From Actinomadura violacea (GTDB taxonomy: Bacteria > Actinomycetota > Actinomycetes > Streptosporangiales > Streptosporangiaceae): a stretch of DNA of 64,000 nucleotides. Shown here piece after piece: positions 40,650-50,172 of this stretch (positions are counted from its first letter, which is position 1; each line of letters starts with the position of its first letter). The notes beneath the pieces are model-generated. The model did no database searches. It was not told the origin of the DNA and saw only the letters and a list, made by a program, of their open reading frames with translations. The stretch is taken from assembly GCF_017573465.1 (NCBI RefSeq), contig NZ_JAGEPF010000018.1:124001-188000 (forward strand), in the 5' to 3' direction. The translations under genes and the position numbers were made by a program.

Positions 40650-41704
40650 CAGGCGATCTCGTAGGTGCCGAACACCTGCAGCTCGTCGGTGTTCGCGAAC
40701 GTGAACGGCTGCGTCGGGTTGACCGACACCAAGCTGGTGGTGCCCTGGTAGGTCAGGTTCGGCTTGTTGGACCCGAGGTATGCCTGCCCGGCCCACGCCG
40801 CTCCCGCGGACCCGTCCAGCATCCGGGAGATCAGGAACTGCGACGGCTCGCCCGAGCGGGGCGTGAACGGCAGCGACACGGTGTAGGTGCCCGTCCCGAC
40901 GGTGCTGGTGGACCCGAGCCGGATGTGGGCGAACATCGAGCACGTCTTGCCGACCAGGTAGTAGCGGCCGGTCGCGGCGCCGTTGCCGAGTACCGGCTGA
41001 GTGCCTCCCGACCCCCACGTCGGGGTATAGGACGTCCACACCCCGTACGACAGGGTCTGCCAGTTGGTCCCGTCGTAGATCATCTCCGCGGACAGGTCCC
41101 GGCGCCACACCTTCTGGCCCGGGTAGGGGTTGGGCGGCATCGCGTACACGTCGTTGACGGGCAGGATGCCGCCGAGCGCGACGGTGAGCCGCCGCAGATC
41201 GTTGATCTTGGCGTTCGTGACGGCGGTGAGCCCGGCGGTGATCGACAGCTCCGCCAGCGCGAACGACTGCTGCGGCATGTCTGGCCGCGACGGCGCCGCC
41301 GCCGGGGTGCCGGTCAGGACCTCGATGGTGAACTGGTTGAGGGCGCCGACGTCGTCGACCGCGTCGTACACCCGCGCGATCACCAGGTCGAGGCGGTTCA
41401 GCGTGGCGTGGGCGGCGGCCACGGTGACGTCGTAGGCGGCGTCGTTGCGGCAGGCGTACATGCCGCCGAGCGAGGAGGTGGCGTTGATGAACACCGGCCC
41501 CGGCTCCACCGTGACCTTCATGTCGGGGGTGGTGCGCTGGTGGACCAGCATGCCGCCGGTCGCCGGCGCGGGCACGAACCCCGGCCGCGACCCCAGCGCC
41601 CCGTATTCGGAGGCGGGCGTCAGCAGCGAGGCGATGAGCTGCCGGTCGTTCTTGGCCGAGTAGGTCCCGGCCTGCTGCCAGGTCGGCGGGTTCACCGGAG
41701 CCAC
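40649..41704 (-). CDS. Minor tail protein, 351 aa
   Basis: Beta-rich protein. The first half (WQQAGTYSAKNDRQLIASLL...) and a Gly/Thr/Ser-rich second half (about 225-350, with alternating GTGTYTVSLPF-like strands) resemble receptor-binding or tail-fibre modules. GTG with AGGAGG upstream. Coupled to the next minor tail gene. Confidence 0.75.
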   Translation of the reverse strand: MAPVNPPTWQQAGTYSAKNDRQLIASLLTPASEYGALGSRPGFVPAPATGGMLVHQRTTPDMKVTVEPGPVFINATSSLGGMYACRNDAAYDVTVAAAHATLNRLDLVIARVYDAVDDVGALNQFTIEVLTGTPAAAPSRPDMPQQSFALAELSITAGLTAVTNAKINDLRRLTVALGGILPVNDVYAMPPNPYPGQKVWRRDLSAEMIYDGTNWQTLSYGVWTSYTPTWGSGGTQPVLGNGAATGRYYLVGKTCSMFAHIRLGSTSTVGTGTYTVSLPFTPRSGEPSQFLISRMLDGSAGAAWAGQAYLGSNKPNLTYQGTTSLVSVNPTQPFTFANTDELQVFGTYEIA

Positions 41705-41788
41705 GGCGGTTCCTCCTGTGGTTCCGTGGGGTGTCGCGGATCAACAGGCAGAGGGGGCGGCGGGGGAGCGGCGGGCAGGGGCAGGCGC

Positions 41789-42661
41789 TCACGTCCAGGC
41801 GGAGGCGGCGGTCATCGACATGACCGGCACGGCGCCGGTGCCGGAGGCGCCCGCGTCGCCGCGGAACTGCACCTCGTTGAGACCTTTGGTGAGCATGAAC
41901 CACGCAGAGCCGGGGGTGACCGCGCTGGCCCGCGACGCCGTCCCGTTCAGCATCACCGTGCGGGCCAGCAGGTCGACCACCAGCCGCTGCCCCTCCAGGA
42001 CGGTGATGCCGAACGACAGCGTCCGGCCGGTCTGCACGTGCGCGATCCACGGGTTGATGACCGGCCCCCAGATGGTGATGACAGCGGGCGTCTGGTCGTA
42101 GTCGCCGAGATTGTTGAAGAACACCGAGCCCGTCCCGCCCGCCGGGATCGGATAGGAGTAGGGGTAGGTGCGGTTGTAGGTGCGGCCGACGGCCCCGACC
42201 ACCGGCAGGCCGGTGGAGGGCTGTGCGGAGTCGGCGGAGTAGCGGCGCGGGTCGGCGGCCACCACCGTCAGCGACCACACGAACCCCCGTGCGCCCTTGT
42301 CGGAGATGTCGATCTGGTCCGACAGCCGCACCTGTGAGGTCAGCGTCAGGTCGGCTTCGGCGACCGTGAGCTTGGCCAGGGCGCGGGCGCCGATCGCGGC
42401 CTTGATGCGCCGCTTGGCGGCCAGCATCGACAGCCGGTCGCCGGCGATCGCGGTGCCCTTGAGGTTGATGACGCGGGCGCCGTAGAAGCCGGGGCCCTGC
42501 CAGGCGCCGTCTCCTTGCGACTTGTCGGTTTGGGTGGGCTTGATCGGCGGGGAGGACGACCAGCCGTCCTCGGTCTGCACGACCCAGTCGACCCCGTAGT
42601 CGTCGGTGACGTTGCCCGCCCAGTCGCCCAGGTAGTAGACGGGCGAGGCGATAGGGATCAC
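41789..42661 (-). CDS. Distal tail protein (Dit-like)
   Basis: A 290-residue protein that directly follows the tape measure gene with a GTGA overlap, the usual place of the distal tail protein linking the tube to the tip. It is beta-rich with RRYSADS-type and NLGDYDQTPAVITIWGP segments typical of siphovirus tail-component domains. Confidence 0.75.
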   Translation of the reverse strand: MIPIASPVYYLGDWAGNVTDDYGVDWVVQTEDGWSSSPPIKPTQTDKSQGDGAWQGPGFYGARVINLKGTAIAGDRLSMLAAKRRIKAAIGARALAKLTVAEADLTLTSQVRLSDQIDISDKGARGFVWSLTVVAADPRRYSADSAQPSTGLPVVGAVGRTYNRTYPYSYPIPAGGTGSVFFNNLGDYDQTPAVITIWGPVINPWIAHVQTGRTLSFGITVLEGQRLVVDLLARTVMLNGTASRASAVTPGSAWFMLTKGLNEVQFRGDAGASGTGAVPVMSMTAASAWT

Positions 42662-45600
42662 GACAGCATCACCCCGATCTTGCGTGCAGCGACCATGCCG
42701 ATCTCGGTCTCGGACTGCTTGGGCTGCGGGTTGACGATGACCTGCGCGGTGGGCCCGCCGCCCAGCGCCGGGCGGGCGGGCTCGGCGGGGGAGTGGGCGC
42801 GGCGCGCGGCGACGGCGTTGATGGCGGCCACCGCGCGGTCGCCGCCGAGGTAGTCGACGGCTTCGGGGGTGAGGACCCATTCGGTGCCGGACAGGCCGTT
42901 GAACGCCCACGACCCGGGCGGCAGCGGCCCGCCGGAGTCGCGCTTGAGGGCGGGCGCGCCGGGGCCGGGGCCGGGGTAGCCGACGGCGATGCCGCCGGGG
43001 TCGCCGGCGACGCCGAGGTAGCGGGCGAGCTGCGAGCCGGCGTCGCCGTTCTTGACGTACCGCTCGCCGAGCCGCTTGAGGATGCCGCCGGCTGCCATGC
43101 CGGGCGGCCACCCCCACCACGGCGTCGGGCGGGTCAGCAGGTGCTCGGAGACGTTGGTGCCGGTGTGCGCGGCCTCCACGACCCACACCCGGCCGCCCTG
43201 CACGCGGGAGGCGAGGTAGGTGTGGCCGGGGTGCGGCTGGCCGGGGGAGCCGGGCCGCGGACCGGGGATGCGCTTGAGGTATGCCTTCTGGGAGTAGGTG
43301 GTGCGGGTGATGTTCTTGTGCGCGCCGTCCAGCCAGGCGCGCATGGTCAGGCCCGAGCAGTCGATGCCCGAGTGGGAGGTGCCGCCCCACACGTAGGGGA
43401 CGCCGATGTACTTGCGGGCGGCCTCCACGGCGTTGGAGGAGCCGCCGCCGGAGAACCCTTCGTTGAACGCCTTGGTCACCGACAGCGCGGCGCCCTTGGC
43501 GGTGTCGAGGATCTTCTTGGGGATGGCGGCGATCGCCTGCGCGTAGGGGGACCCGCCGATTCCCTTGGCCATGCTGAGGACCGGCTTGGCGAGCTTGTCC
43601 CAGATCTCGCCGGGGTGGGCGAGCAGGTCCAATCCGGCCTTGCCGACGTCGACGACCTTCCCGGCGATCTGCTTGACCTTGCCGAAGAAGCCGCCGATGA
43701 CGCCGCCGCCCGCGAGCATCTGCAGTTTCGACCCGGCCGCCGACCACAGCGCCTTCGCCCGGCCCCGGTAGCGGGGATCGGTCGGGATGACGTATTCGGG
43801 GTATTGCGGGCGCCCTTCTCCGACGATGGCCATGGGGCGGTTGACCTGCATCGGGACGGCGTTTGCGGGGTTGTCGATGGTGCCGCCGGAGGCGAGCAGG
43901 CCCATCTGCCCGAGACGCATTCCGGGGATATGCAGCCAATCAATGATTTTGTTCCAAAGGCTGACGATCCCGTGGTTATAGACCGTCCCGATCATGAAGT
44001 TTACGGGCTTTTTGGTGACTGCCTTCAATTTCTCCCAGGCTGCCCCGAGAGATGCCACTCCGGTGGAGAATGCGGAATGGAGCTTGGACATCAGGCTCTT
44101 CACCTTGGAATGCAGGGTGTTCGCCCACGAGGTCGTGGTGTTCACCACCGTGTTCCAGGCCCGGGAGAAGGCCCCGGCGACCTGCGAGAGCTGGCCCTTC
44201 ACCTTCGAGAGCACCCACGACAGCGCCGCCCCGAAGGCGTTCTTGATCTTGGTCCAGTGGGAGGTCACCGTCGAGACGACCGCGCCGAGCGGGCCGGTCA
44301 CGACGCCGACCAGCAGCCGCCAGTGGGTCTTCACCCACCCCACAATGAAGTTGACGGCGGCGAGCGTCCCGGACTTGATCTTGTCCCAGTAGCGGACGAT
44401 CAAGCCGACCGCGATGCCGATCGGCCCGAACAAGATCGCGGCGAGCAGCTTCCAGTGGTCGCGGATCCACCCGAACACCGCGTTCACGGCGTTGCGGAAC
44501 CATCCGACCTTGGTGTACGCCAAGATCAGCGCCCCGATGAGCAGCCCGATCCCGATAACGATCAAGGAAATGGGGTTGGCGTTGAGGGCCGCGTCGAGCA
44601 ACCACTGAACCGCCGTCCACGCGATAGTGGCGGCCCGCACCGCATACGTCGCCACCGTGTACAGCGCGGTCCGCGCGGCCGACAGCGCCGCCGCCGCGCC
44701 CGCCCGCACGTACCCCAGCGCCAGCGCGCCCAGCGCCACCGCGCCGCGACCCGCGGCCGTCGCCGCGCCCGCGATCGCCGACCCGGCCGTCCGGATGGCG
44801 TTGACCGTCGCCGCCGCGCCGGCCTTGACGAGGTTCGCCGCGAACGACGCGGCGTTGCGCGCCGCCAGCCCCGCCTTGCTCGCCGCGCCCGCCAGCGCCG
44901 ACCCGGCGGTGCGCGCCCCGGCGGCGGCCTGCGCCCCCACGGTGATCGCCGCGGTCTTCACCCCGCGCCCGGCCGCCGCCGCGCCCCGCCCCGTCGCCTT
45001 CGCGGCCGTCTTGACGCCCCGCCCCGTCGCCACCGCCCCGGTGCGGATGCCGCGCCCGGCGGCCTGCGCCCCGGTCTGGGCCGCCGACCCCACCGCGCTC
45101 GCGCCGCGCTTCACGCCTGTCCAGGCGGACGAGAACCCCCGCTTGGCGACCTGCCCCGCCCGCGCCGCCGCGTCCTTGGCCCGGTTGAACGCGTCCTTGA
45201 CCTGCCCGGCGGCCTCCTTCACCTTGCCGAGCGACTCGGTGACCTTCTCCCAGCCGGCCTTGAGCTTCTCCAGCGGCCCGCCGCCGCCCTCGCCTCCGCC
45301 TCCGCCGCTCTCGTCGCCGCCGCGGATCAGCTTGAACAGCTTGGACAGGCCGGTGTACTTGGAGATCTTGCCGAGGTTCTCGACGATCTTCCCGAGGCCC
45401 TTGGCCACGAACCCGAGCCCCGCCCCGGCCGCCGACAGCAGGAAGATGGTCGACAGCACCTGCCCGGCGCCCGGCATCGACAGCAGCTTGTCCAGCACCG
45501 TCAGCAGCAGGTTCAGCACCGTGAACAGCGGGTCGAGCGTGCCGCCCCCGGTCGCCTCCCCGAGCTTCAAGACCAGCCCGACGATCCGCTTCAACGCGTC

Positions 45601-47667
45601 CCCGGCGTGCTGCATCAGCGGGACGGTGTCGTCGAAGAACTTCTTGAACCGCGCCTGGTTCTTGGGGTCGGCGGTGGCCTTGCGGAACCGCTCGGCCGCC
45701 TTGGCCAAGGAGTCGAGCATCCCGTTCCCGGCCGGGGTGCCCTGCCGGAAGACGTTGAACAGGCCCACCACGACGTCGCCGAGGATGTGCGCGAGCTGGC
45801 TCGCGGTCTTCCACGCCCGGTCGAAAAAGGCCGCCATCTTCCCCGACGCGCGGCCCGCCTTGGTCTGCGCCTCGGCGAACTTGGAGAACCGCAGCACCAA
45901 CTGCGCGATCTTCTCCACCATCGGGGAGGCGACGACCATGATGTCGCGCAGCGCGTTGGCGAAATGCAGGCCCGACTCACCGAACGCGCTCAGCGCCCGG
46001 TTGTTCGACGACATGATCGTCGCGGTGTCACGGCGGAACGGCGCCGAGCCCGCCAGCTTCCCGAACTTCACCGCCAGACCGCCGATGATCTTCCCGGTGG
46101 CGGTCATGTGCTTCTTCAGCACGTCCAGCAGCGGCAGCGCCGCGGTGATGCCCCGCTGGACGCCGGGAAGCATCGCCTCCTGGATCGACTTGCGAAGATC
46201 GTCGAACTTCGGCTTCAGCGTCCCGGCGATGAACTTGGCGAACCGCCGCCCGGCCGGCGACAGGTTGTCCAGCGCGGTGCCGAGCGCGTTCACCGACGCG
46301 CCGGTCGCCGCCGCCTGCTGCCCGGTGGAGGCCATCGCCTGCCGGACGGCGTCCTGCGCCGCCTTGATCTGCGCGGCGCCCTCCGCGCGCGCTTGGGCGA
46401 CCTCCCGCGCACCGTCGGCCTGGGCTTTGGCGACCTCCTTGGCGCCGTCACGCCGCGCCTTGGCCGCCTCCTTCTCCGCGTCCCGCAGCGCCCGGTTGGC
46501 GTCCGACACCCGCGCCTTGGCGGCCCGGACGGTGTCAGACCCCTCCACGCCCTCCTTGGCGGCCTTCTTGTTCTCGGCCGCCAGGTCGGTCGCGCGGTCT
46601 TTCGCCTCTTCGAGATCGAGGATGGCCTGCTTGTAGTCGAGTTCGGCCTGCCGCTTGTCCAGCGGCGACATGGTCGCCGACTGCCGCGCCGCCAGCACCT
46701 TGGCCTTGGCCCGCTCCAAGGTGATCTCGGCCTGCTCCTCGCTCAGCACCGATTCGCGCAGGCTGAACGACAGCTGCTCGATCTCCTCGCGGGCCTTGGC
46801 CCGCGCCGCCGTCAACTCCTCCTGGGCCTGCTTGACGCCCCGCTGCGCGTCGGCCACCGCCTGGTCGGCGCGCGCGATCCGCTCGGCCGACTGCTGCTGC
46901 GCGGCGGCGACCTTCTCCGCCGCCTGCTGCTGGGCGGTGGCGACCCGCTCGGCGGCCTGCTTGCGGGCCTGGGCGAGCCGGTCCTGCGCCGACTTGATCT
47001 GCGCGGCGGCGTTCACCTGCTGCGCGGCCGACCGGCCCGCGCTGACGCCGGCCTGCTGGTGGCTCTTGCCCAGCGCCTTGACGGCCTCGCCGATGCCGGA
47101 GAACCCCAGCATCAGCGTCCCCATACCCTGCGCGGCCACCGACGCCAGCCCCGGCAGCGCTGCCAGCACCCCGATCGCCTGCGACGCCGACGCGGCGACC
47201 GCCGCCAGCCCACCGGCCAGGTTCACCGCCGCCCCGCCTAGCAGCGTCAACCCCGACGCCATCGCCGGGAACTGGAACAGCCCGGTCAGCGCCTCGCCGA
47301 AACTGGCGATCTCCGAACCGATCTTCGCCAGCGACGACTTGTCGGTCTCCGGCCGCACCGGCGGCCGGATCGGGTTGCGCTCCTGCTCCTGCCGGAACCG
47401 GGTGATGGTCTCGCGGGCCCGCGAGGTGTCGGCCTCGACGCGGATCTGCGCCTTGACCTCGCGGGCCGCCTGCGCGACCTTCGTCGCCAGCTCCCGGCGG
47501 ATCTGCGCCCGGTCGAACACGACCGTCCCGGTGACCCTCGCCTGGATGTCGGCGCGGACCCCGCGGATCTCGGTGTCGAGCTTGGTCTGAAGGTCCCGGC
47601 GGAAACCGGCAACGTCGGAGACGACCTCGACATACAGTCGGCCGCCCTCGACAGGCTGCTCAGTCAC
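42658..47667 (-). CDS. Tape measure protein with NlpC/P60 peptidase domain
   Basis: A 1669-residue protein that sets tail length. Long coiled coils fill about 200-470 (repeated Ala-Gln-Lys-Ala units). Hydrophobic segments lie about 1000-1050 (NPISLIVIGIGLLIGALIL). A basic Ala/Gly/Arg-rich stretch is at about 820-960. From about 1410 an NlpC/P60 fold appears: YVWGGTSHSGIDCSGL supplies the nucleophile Cys, with His in PHPGHTYL and EAAHTG. Such a domain cleaves peptidoglycan to let DNA through the wall. GTG 47667 has GGGAGGGG upstream. Confidence 0.95.
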   Translation of the reverse strand: MTEQPVEGGRLYVEVVSDVAGFRRDLQTKLDTEIRGVRADIQARVTGTVVFDRAQIRRELATKVAQAAREVKAQIRVEADTSRARETITRFRQEQERNPIRPPVRPETDKSSLAKIGSEIASFGEALTGLFQFPAMASGLTLLGGAAVNLAGGLAAVAASASQAIGVLAALPGLASVAAQGMGTLMLGFSGIGEAVKALGKSHQQAGVSAGRSAAQQVNAAAQIKSAQDRLAQARKQAAERVATAQQQAAEKVAAAQQQSAERIARADQAVADAQRGVKQAQEELTAARAKAREEIEQLSFSLRESVLSEEQAEITLERAKAKVLAARQSATMSPLDKRQAELDYKQAILDLEEAKDRATDLAAENKKAAKEGVEGSDTVRAAKARVSDANRALRDAEKEAAKARRDGAKEVAKAQADGAREVAQARAEGAAQIKAAQDAVRQAMASTGQQAAATGASVNALGTALDNLSPAGRRFAKFIAGTLKPKFDDLRKSIQEAMLPGVQRGITAALPLLDVLKKHMTATGKIIGGLAVKFGKLAGSAPFRRDTATIMSSNNRALSAFGESGLHFANALRDIMVVASPMVEKIAQLVLRFSKFAEAQTKAGRASGKMAAFFDRAWKTASQLAHILGDVVVGLFNVFRQGTPAGNGMLDSLAKAAERFRKATADPKNQARFKKFFDDTVPLMQHAGDALKRIVGLVLKLGEATGGGTLDPLFTVLNLLLTVLDKLLSMPGAGQVLSTIFLLSAAGAGLGFVAKGLGKIVENLGKISKYTGLSKLFKLIRGGDESGGGGGEGGGGPLEKLKAGWEKVTESLGKVKEAAGQVKDAFNRAKDAAARAGQVAKRGFSSAWTGVKRGASAVGSAAQTGAQAAGRGIRTGAVATGRGVKTAAKATGRGAAAAGRGVKTAAITVGAQAAAGARTAGSALAGAASKAGLAARNAASFAANLVKAGAAATVNAIRTAGSAIAGAATAAGRGAVALGALALGYVRAGAAAALSAARTALYTVATYAVRAATIAWTAVQWLLDAALNANPISLIVIGIGLLIGALILAYTKVGWFRNAVNAVFGWIRDHWKLLAAILFGPIGIAVGLIVRYWDKIKSGTLAAVNFIVGWVKTHWRLLVGVVTGPLGAVVSTVTSHWTKIKNAFGAALSWVLSKVKGQLSQVAGAFSRAWNTVVNTTTSWANTLHSKVKSLMSKLHSAFSTGVASLGAAWEKLKAVTKKPVNFMIGTVYNHGIVSLWNKIIDWLHIPGMRLGQMGLLASGGTIDNPANAVPMQVNRPMAIVGEGRPQYPEYVIPTDPRYRGRAKALWSAAGSKLQMLAGGGVIGGFFGKVKQIAGKVVDVGKAGLDLLAHPGEIWDKLAKPVLSMAKGIGGSPYAQAIAAIPKKILDTAKGAALSVTKAFNEGFSGGGSSNAVEAARKYIGVPYVWGGTSHSGIDCSGLTMRAWLDGAHKNITRTTYSQKAYLKRIPGPRPGSPGQPHPGHTYLASRVQGGRVWVVEAAHTGTNVSEHLLTRPTPWWGWPPGMAAGGILKRLGERYVKNGDAGSQLARYLGVAGDPGGIAVGYPGPGPGAPALKRDSGGPLPPGSWAFNGLSGTEWVLTPEAVDYLGGDRAVAAINAVAARRAHSPAEPARPALGGGPTAQVIVNPQPKQSETEIGMVAARKIGVMLS

Positions 47668-47716
47668 ACGCCCCTCCCGGGCACGGCGGTGCCAAGGTGG
47701 GGTGTGTGTCGGGCCC

Positions 47717-47744
47717 AACGTAGGGAGCGGCCCGGGTTACCGTC
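47717..47744 (-). promoter_or_regulatory. Class B promoter for tape measure gene
   Basis: GACGGT (47744-47739), 16 bp, TACGTT (47722-47717), preceded by GCAGGGGGC. It separates tape measure transcription from the chaperone genes. Confidence 0.6.
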
Positions 47745-47772
47745 GCCCCCTGCGATCAGCGCAGGCGCCGGC

Positions 47773-48704
47773 TCAGCCGACGGGGGACAGCACCGTGGAG
47801 TTGCGAACGGCGTTGCGCGCCGCCAGCGCGGCCGCCGCGCCCTTCACCACCGCCACGGCGGGCGCCACGTCCACCACGCCCTCCTCCCCGCGCCGCTCGG
47901 GCTCCGGCTTCGGCTTCTCCGGGCGCGGCACCTCCCGCGGCTTGCGGCGCCGGTGGTCGGCGGCCAGCACACTGATCTCCTCGATCACCTGCGCCAGCAG
48001 CTCGGCGTCCACCGGCCACGCCCGCGCCAACCGCATCTGGTCCCGCCCCCGGTGGGTGGTGCGGGTCCAGCAGTCGTCGGGCAGCCGCTCGATCAGCCCG
48101 GCGAGACGCCGGACGCCAACGAAACCGGGGTCTCCGGGGCAGAGCCAGGCGCCGTTGGGATCGATGCCGGGGTAGTGGTGGGCGAAGTCGGACTCGAGGT
48201 CCCTCCACCGTCCGTGGGCGTGGAGGATGACGAGAAATCCCCCAGGTTCACCCCCCACCAGCGCAGCAGGTTGCGCGCCAGCGCCGCCACGTCCCACGGC
48301 GTCGGCCGCTGCGCCATCAGCCGGTCGTACCCGGCCGGGGTCAGCAGCCTGCGCGCCGACTCCTTCACCGCCGCGACCAGCTCGCTCGGCAGGTCGGGGT
48401 TGGCGGCCAACACGCTGACGATCATGTCGAGGGTGTCGATCTGCTGCTCCGAGCCCTGCGCCTGCGCCAGGTCGATGCCCTTGCGCACCAGCAGCGCCAG
48501 GTCCACCTCCTGCGCCAGCGAGGTGAACGGCTCCAGCACGTCCAGGCCGAACTCCGCCTCGATGAGGGCGATGTCCTCGCCCCGGTTGCGCAGCAGCAGC
48601 TTGGAGCCGCGGGCGCCGCGCTTGGCCGCCCGCGCCTGCTGCCGCTCGGCCCGCTCGGCGTCCAGGTCCAGCACGTCCACATCGGGATCGAGCTGCAGCG
48701 TCAT
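47773..48704 (-). CDS. Tail assembly chaperone GT (-1 frameshift fusion)
   Basis: The second chaperone is made by ribosomes shifting -1 at G GGG GAT (48243-48237) near the end of the G frame. The first 155 residues are shared with G and about 155 more come from the other frame, rich in Lys/Pro/Glu (KPREVPRPEKPKPEPER). About 310 residues in total. In siphophages the G/GT ratio and this shift directly upstream of the tape measure gene are almost universal. No ATG/GTG with a ribosome site was seen for independent translation of the second frame. Confidence 0.75.
48093..48704 (-). CDS. Tail assembly chaperone G
   Basis: A 203-residue protein: helical domain (about 15-155) and, if the frameshift does not occur, a Ser/Thr/Pro-rich tail. 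It binds the tape measure protein during tail assembly in related phages. ATG with GGAAGG upstream. The slippery G-run lies at codon 155. Confidence 0.85.
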   Translation of the reverse strand: MTLQLDPDVDVLDLDAERAERQQARAAKRGARGSKLLLRNRGEDIALIEAEFGLDVLEPFTSLAQEVDLALLVRKGIDLAQAQGSEQQIDTLDMIVSVLAANPDLPSELVAAVKESARRLLTPAGYDRLMAQRPTPWDVAALARNLLRWWGVNLGDFSSSSTPTDGGGTSSPTSPTTTPASIPTAPGSAPETPVSLASGVSPG

Positions 48705-48745
48705 GAGGTGTGCCTTCCGTCGCGGGGAACGGGGTGTCGCCGGCG

Positions 48746-48773
48746 ACGCTAGAAGCGGCCCCCGCCTAACGTC
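48746..48773 (-). promoter_or_regulatory. Class B promoter for tail chaperones
   Basis: GACGTT (48773-48768), 16 bp, TAGCGT (48751-48746), 40 bp upstream of the chaperone ATG. Confidence 0.65.
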
Positions 48774-48908
48774 GCCCCCTACTCGCGCGGGGACAAAGCG
48801 CCAGGCGGTCGGGCACGAACCCCGGTAGTCCCCGACCGCCCAGCGCGAACCCTCCCGACAGAAGGGGAACGACCCCGGCCAGCATCAAACCGGGGCCGTC
48901 CGCGCAGC

Positions 48909-48936
48909 ACATTAGGACCGGGCCCGGCCTAGCGTC
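48909..48936 (-). promoter_or_regulatory. Class B promoter after major tail gene
   Basis: GACGCT (48936-48931) preceded by GCAGGCCGC, 16 bp, TAATGT (48914-48909). Together with the element at 48746 it gives two tandem starts for the chaperones. Confidence 0.6.
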
Positions 48937-48960
48937 GCGGCCTGCCCGATCGACCCGCCG

Positions 48961-49527
48961 TCAGGCGGCCGCGAAGCTCGGGTCGTCGGTGAGGATCTGC
49001 CACGGATCCCCGACGTCGGAGCCGACCACGGCCAGGCGCAGCGGCAGCGTGCCCTCCGACGCCTTCTCCAGCTTCAGCTCGACGCCGTCGTTCTGCTCGG
49101 CGATCGGCACCAGGATCCGGTAGTGCTTGGACCCGTCGATCACCTCGATCATCGCGGCGGTCTGCGTCCGCCCGCCGACGGCCGGGGGCGAGTACTTGTA
49201 GTAGGCGGGCGGCCCGGTCACCGTGGTGACGGTGCCGCCGCCGTAGACGGCCTTGAGGTTCGCGGCCGAGAACTCCTGCAGATCGACCTCGATCGTCGCC
49301 GAGGCGGAGGTCTGCATCCGCCGCGTCGGGTAGTCCGACTGGTGCGAGGTCACTTCCTCGAAGTTCAGGTCGGTGTTGAACGCCAGCGAGTCGGGCGTGA
49401 ACAGCCCGACCTCGACCCAGTCGGAGGCGGGTGCCACCACCGGGTCGGCGGGCGCAGCGGTGCCGACGGGCGCGAGGTACACCCGGGCCATCTGCGCGAC
49501 GAGAATGCGGCTCCTGTTGACCGCCAC
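48961..49527 (-). CDS. Major tail protein
   Basis: A 188-residue beta-rich protein. ARVYLAPVGTAAPAD near the start, WVEVGLFTPDSL and a final Asp/Ala-rich tail match siphophage tail tube subunits. It lies directly before the chaperones, as usual. GTG with GGAGGGG 6 bases upstream and its own class B promoter. Confidence 0.85.
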   Translation of the reverse strand: MAVNRSRILVAQMARVYLAPVGTAAPADPVVAPASDWVEVGLFTPDSLAFNTDLNFEEVTSHQSDYPTRRMQTSASATIEVDLQEFSAANLKAVYGGGTVTTVTGPPAYYKYSPPAVGGRTQTAAMIEVIDGSKHYRILVPIAEQNDGVELKLEKASEGTLPLRLAVVGSDVGDPWQILTDDPSFAAA

Positions 49528-49571
49528 GGTCCACCCCTCCGGGTCCCGTGGGGCGGGCCGAGTCGATCGCC

Positions 49572-49599
49572 AAGCTAGAGAGGCTGAGGGGTTAACGTC
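49572..49599 (-). promoter_or_regulatory. Class B promoter for major tail protein
   Basis: GACGTT (49599-49594) preceded by GCAGGCCGC, 16 bp, TAGCTT (49577-49572). One of the clearest members. Confidence 0.7.
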
Positions 49600-49680
49600 G
49601 CGGCCTGCGGCCCGGTGAGGCATTCTGGATACGACCGTGACCAAACTTGGGCGGCCCCTACCCCACAAGGAGCCCCGCCG

Positions 49681-50079
49681 ATGTCCGCGAGCACCGCTGG
49701 CCTTCCCGCACCCGACACCCCGCCCGTGCACGAGCCCGTGCGCGCCGCTGTGCACGCCCCTGTGCACGAGCCCGCGCACACGCCCGCGTGCACACTGGCG
49801 GCCGTCGCCGACGACGGCGCCGTGCACGCCGCACGGTGCACGGGCCCCGCCGCGCCGCCCGGCGGCCACGACCTCACCGACCCCGCCAACGCCTACCGGC
49901 TGCCCGGCGGCGGCCTGGTGTGCATCCCGTGCACCGACGCCGGCGACGCCGCCTATGCCGCCCGCCGTGCACGGCGCGCGGCTGCCCGTGCGCACGGCGG
50001 CCTCCCGCACGCACACCCGCACACCCGCCCGGCCGCGCCCTCGCGTGCACGCACGGCAGCGCTCACGCTCGTCCAGTGA
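49681..50079 (+). CDS. Val-His-rich zinc-site protein, 132 aa (accessory cassette)
   Basis: The first half is Val-His/Ala/Pro-rich and encoded by GTGCAC repeats. CTLAAVADDGAVHAARC and CIPCTDAGD (about 40-90) could bind zinc. ATG has AAGGAG upstream. It is on the strand opposite to the tail genes and ends at its own terminator, so it looks like an inserted accessory gene. Function unknown. Confidence 0.55.
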   Translation: MSASTAGLPAPDTPPVHEPVRAAVHAPVHEPAHTPACTLAAVADDGAVHAARCTGPAAPPGGHDLTDPANAYRLPGGGLVCIPCTDAGDAAYAARRARRAAARAHGGLPHAHPHTRPAAPSRARTAALTLVQ

Positions 50080-50105
50080 CTGCGGTGCGCACGAAGGCGT
50101 GCACG
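49726..50105. repeat. GTGCAC tract 6
   Basis: GTGCAC and GTGCGC hexamers throughout the 132-aa gene and 25 bp beyond it. Confidence 0.7.
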
Positions 50106-50110
50106 AAAAG

Positions 50111-50134
50111 CTCCACCAAACAGTGGAGGTTTTT
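50111..50134 (+). terminator. Intrinsic terminator with T-run
   Basis: Stem CTCCAC with a 6-base loop and GTGGAG, then TTTTT. It should end the 132-aa gene transcript. Confidence 0.75.
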
Positions 50135-50172
50135 GGGCTCGTCTTGGCCGGTCCCGGGGCACCGCCACCGAC

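Noticed and set aside
42793..47241. A 1482-codon plus-strand frame opposite the tape measure gene
   Set aside because: Mirror frame produced by codon bias of the minus-strand tape measure gene; no ribosome site or promoter, and the tape measure has clear domains.
47773..48297. Independent gene for the second tail chaperone frame
   Set aside because: The first codons overlap the G frame without a ribosome site, while a slippery G-run connects the two frames; treated as the frameshift product.
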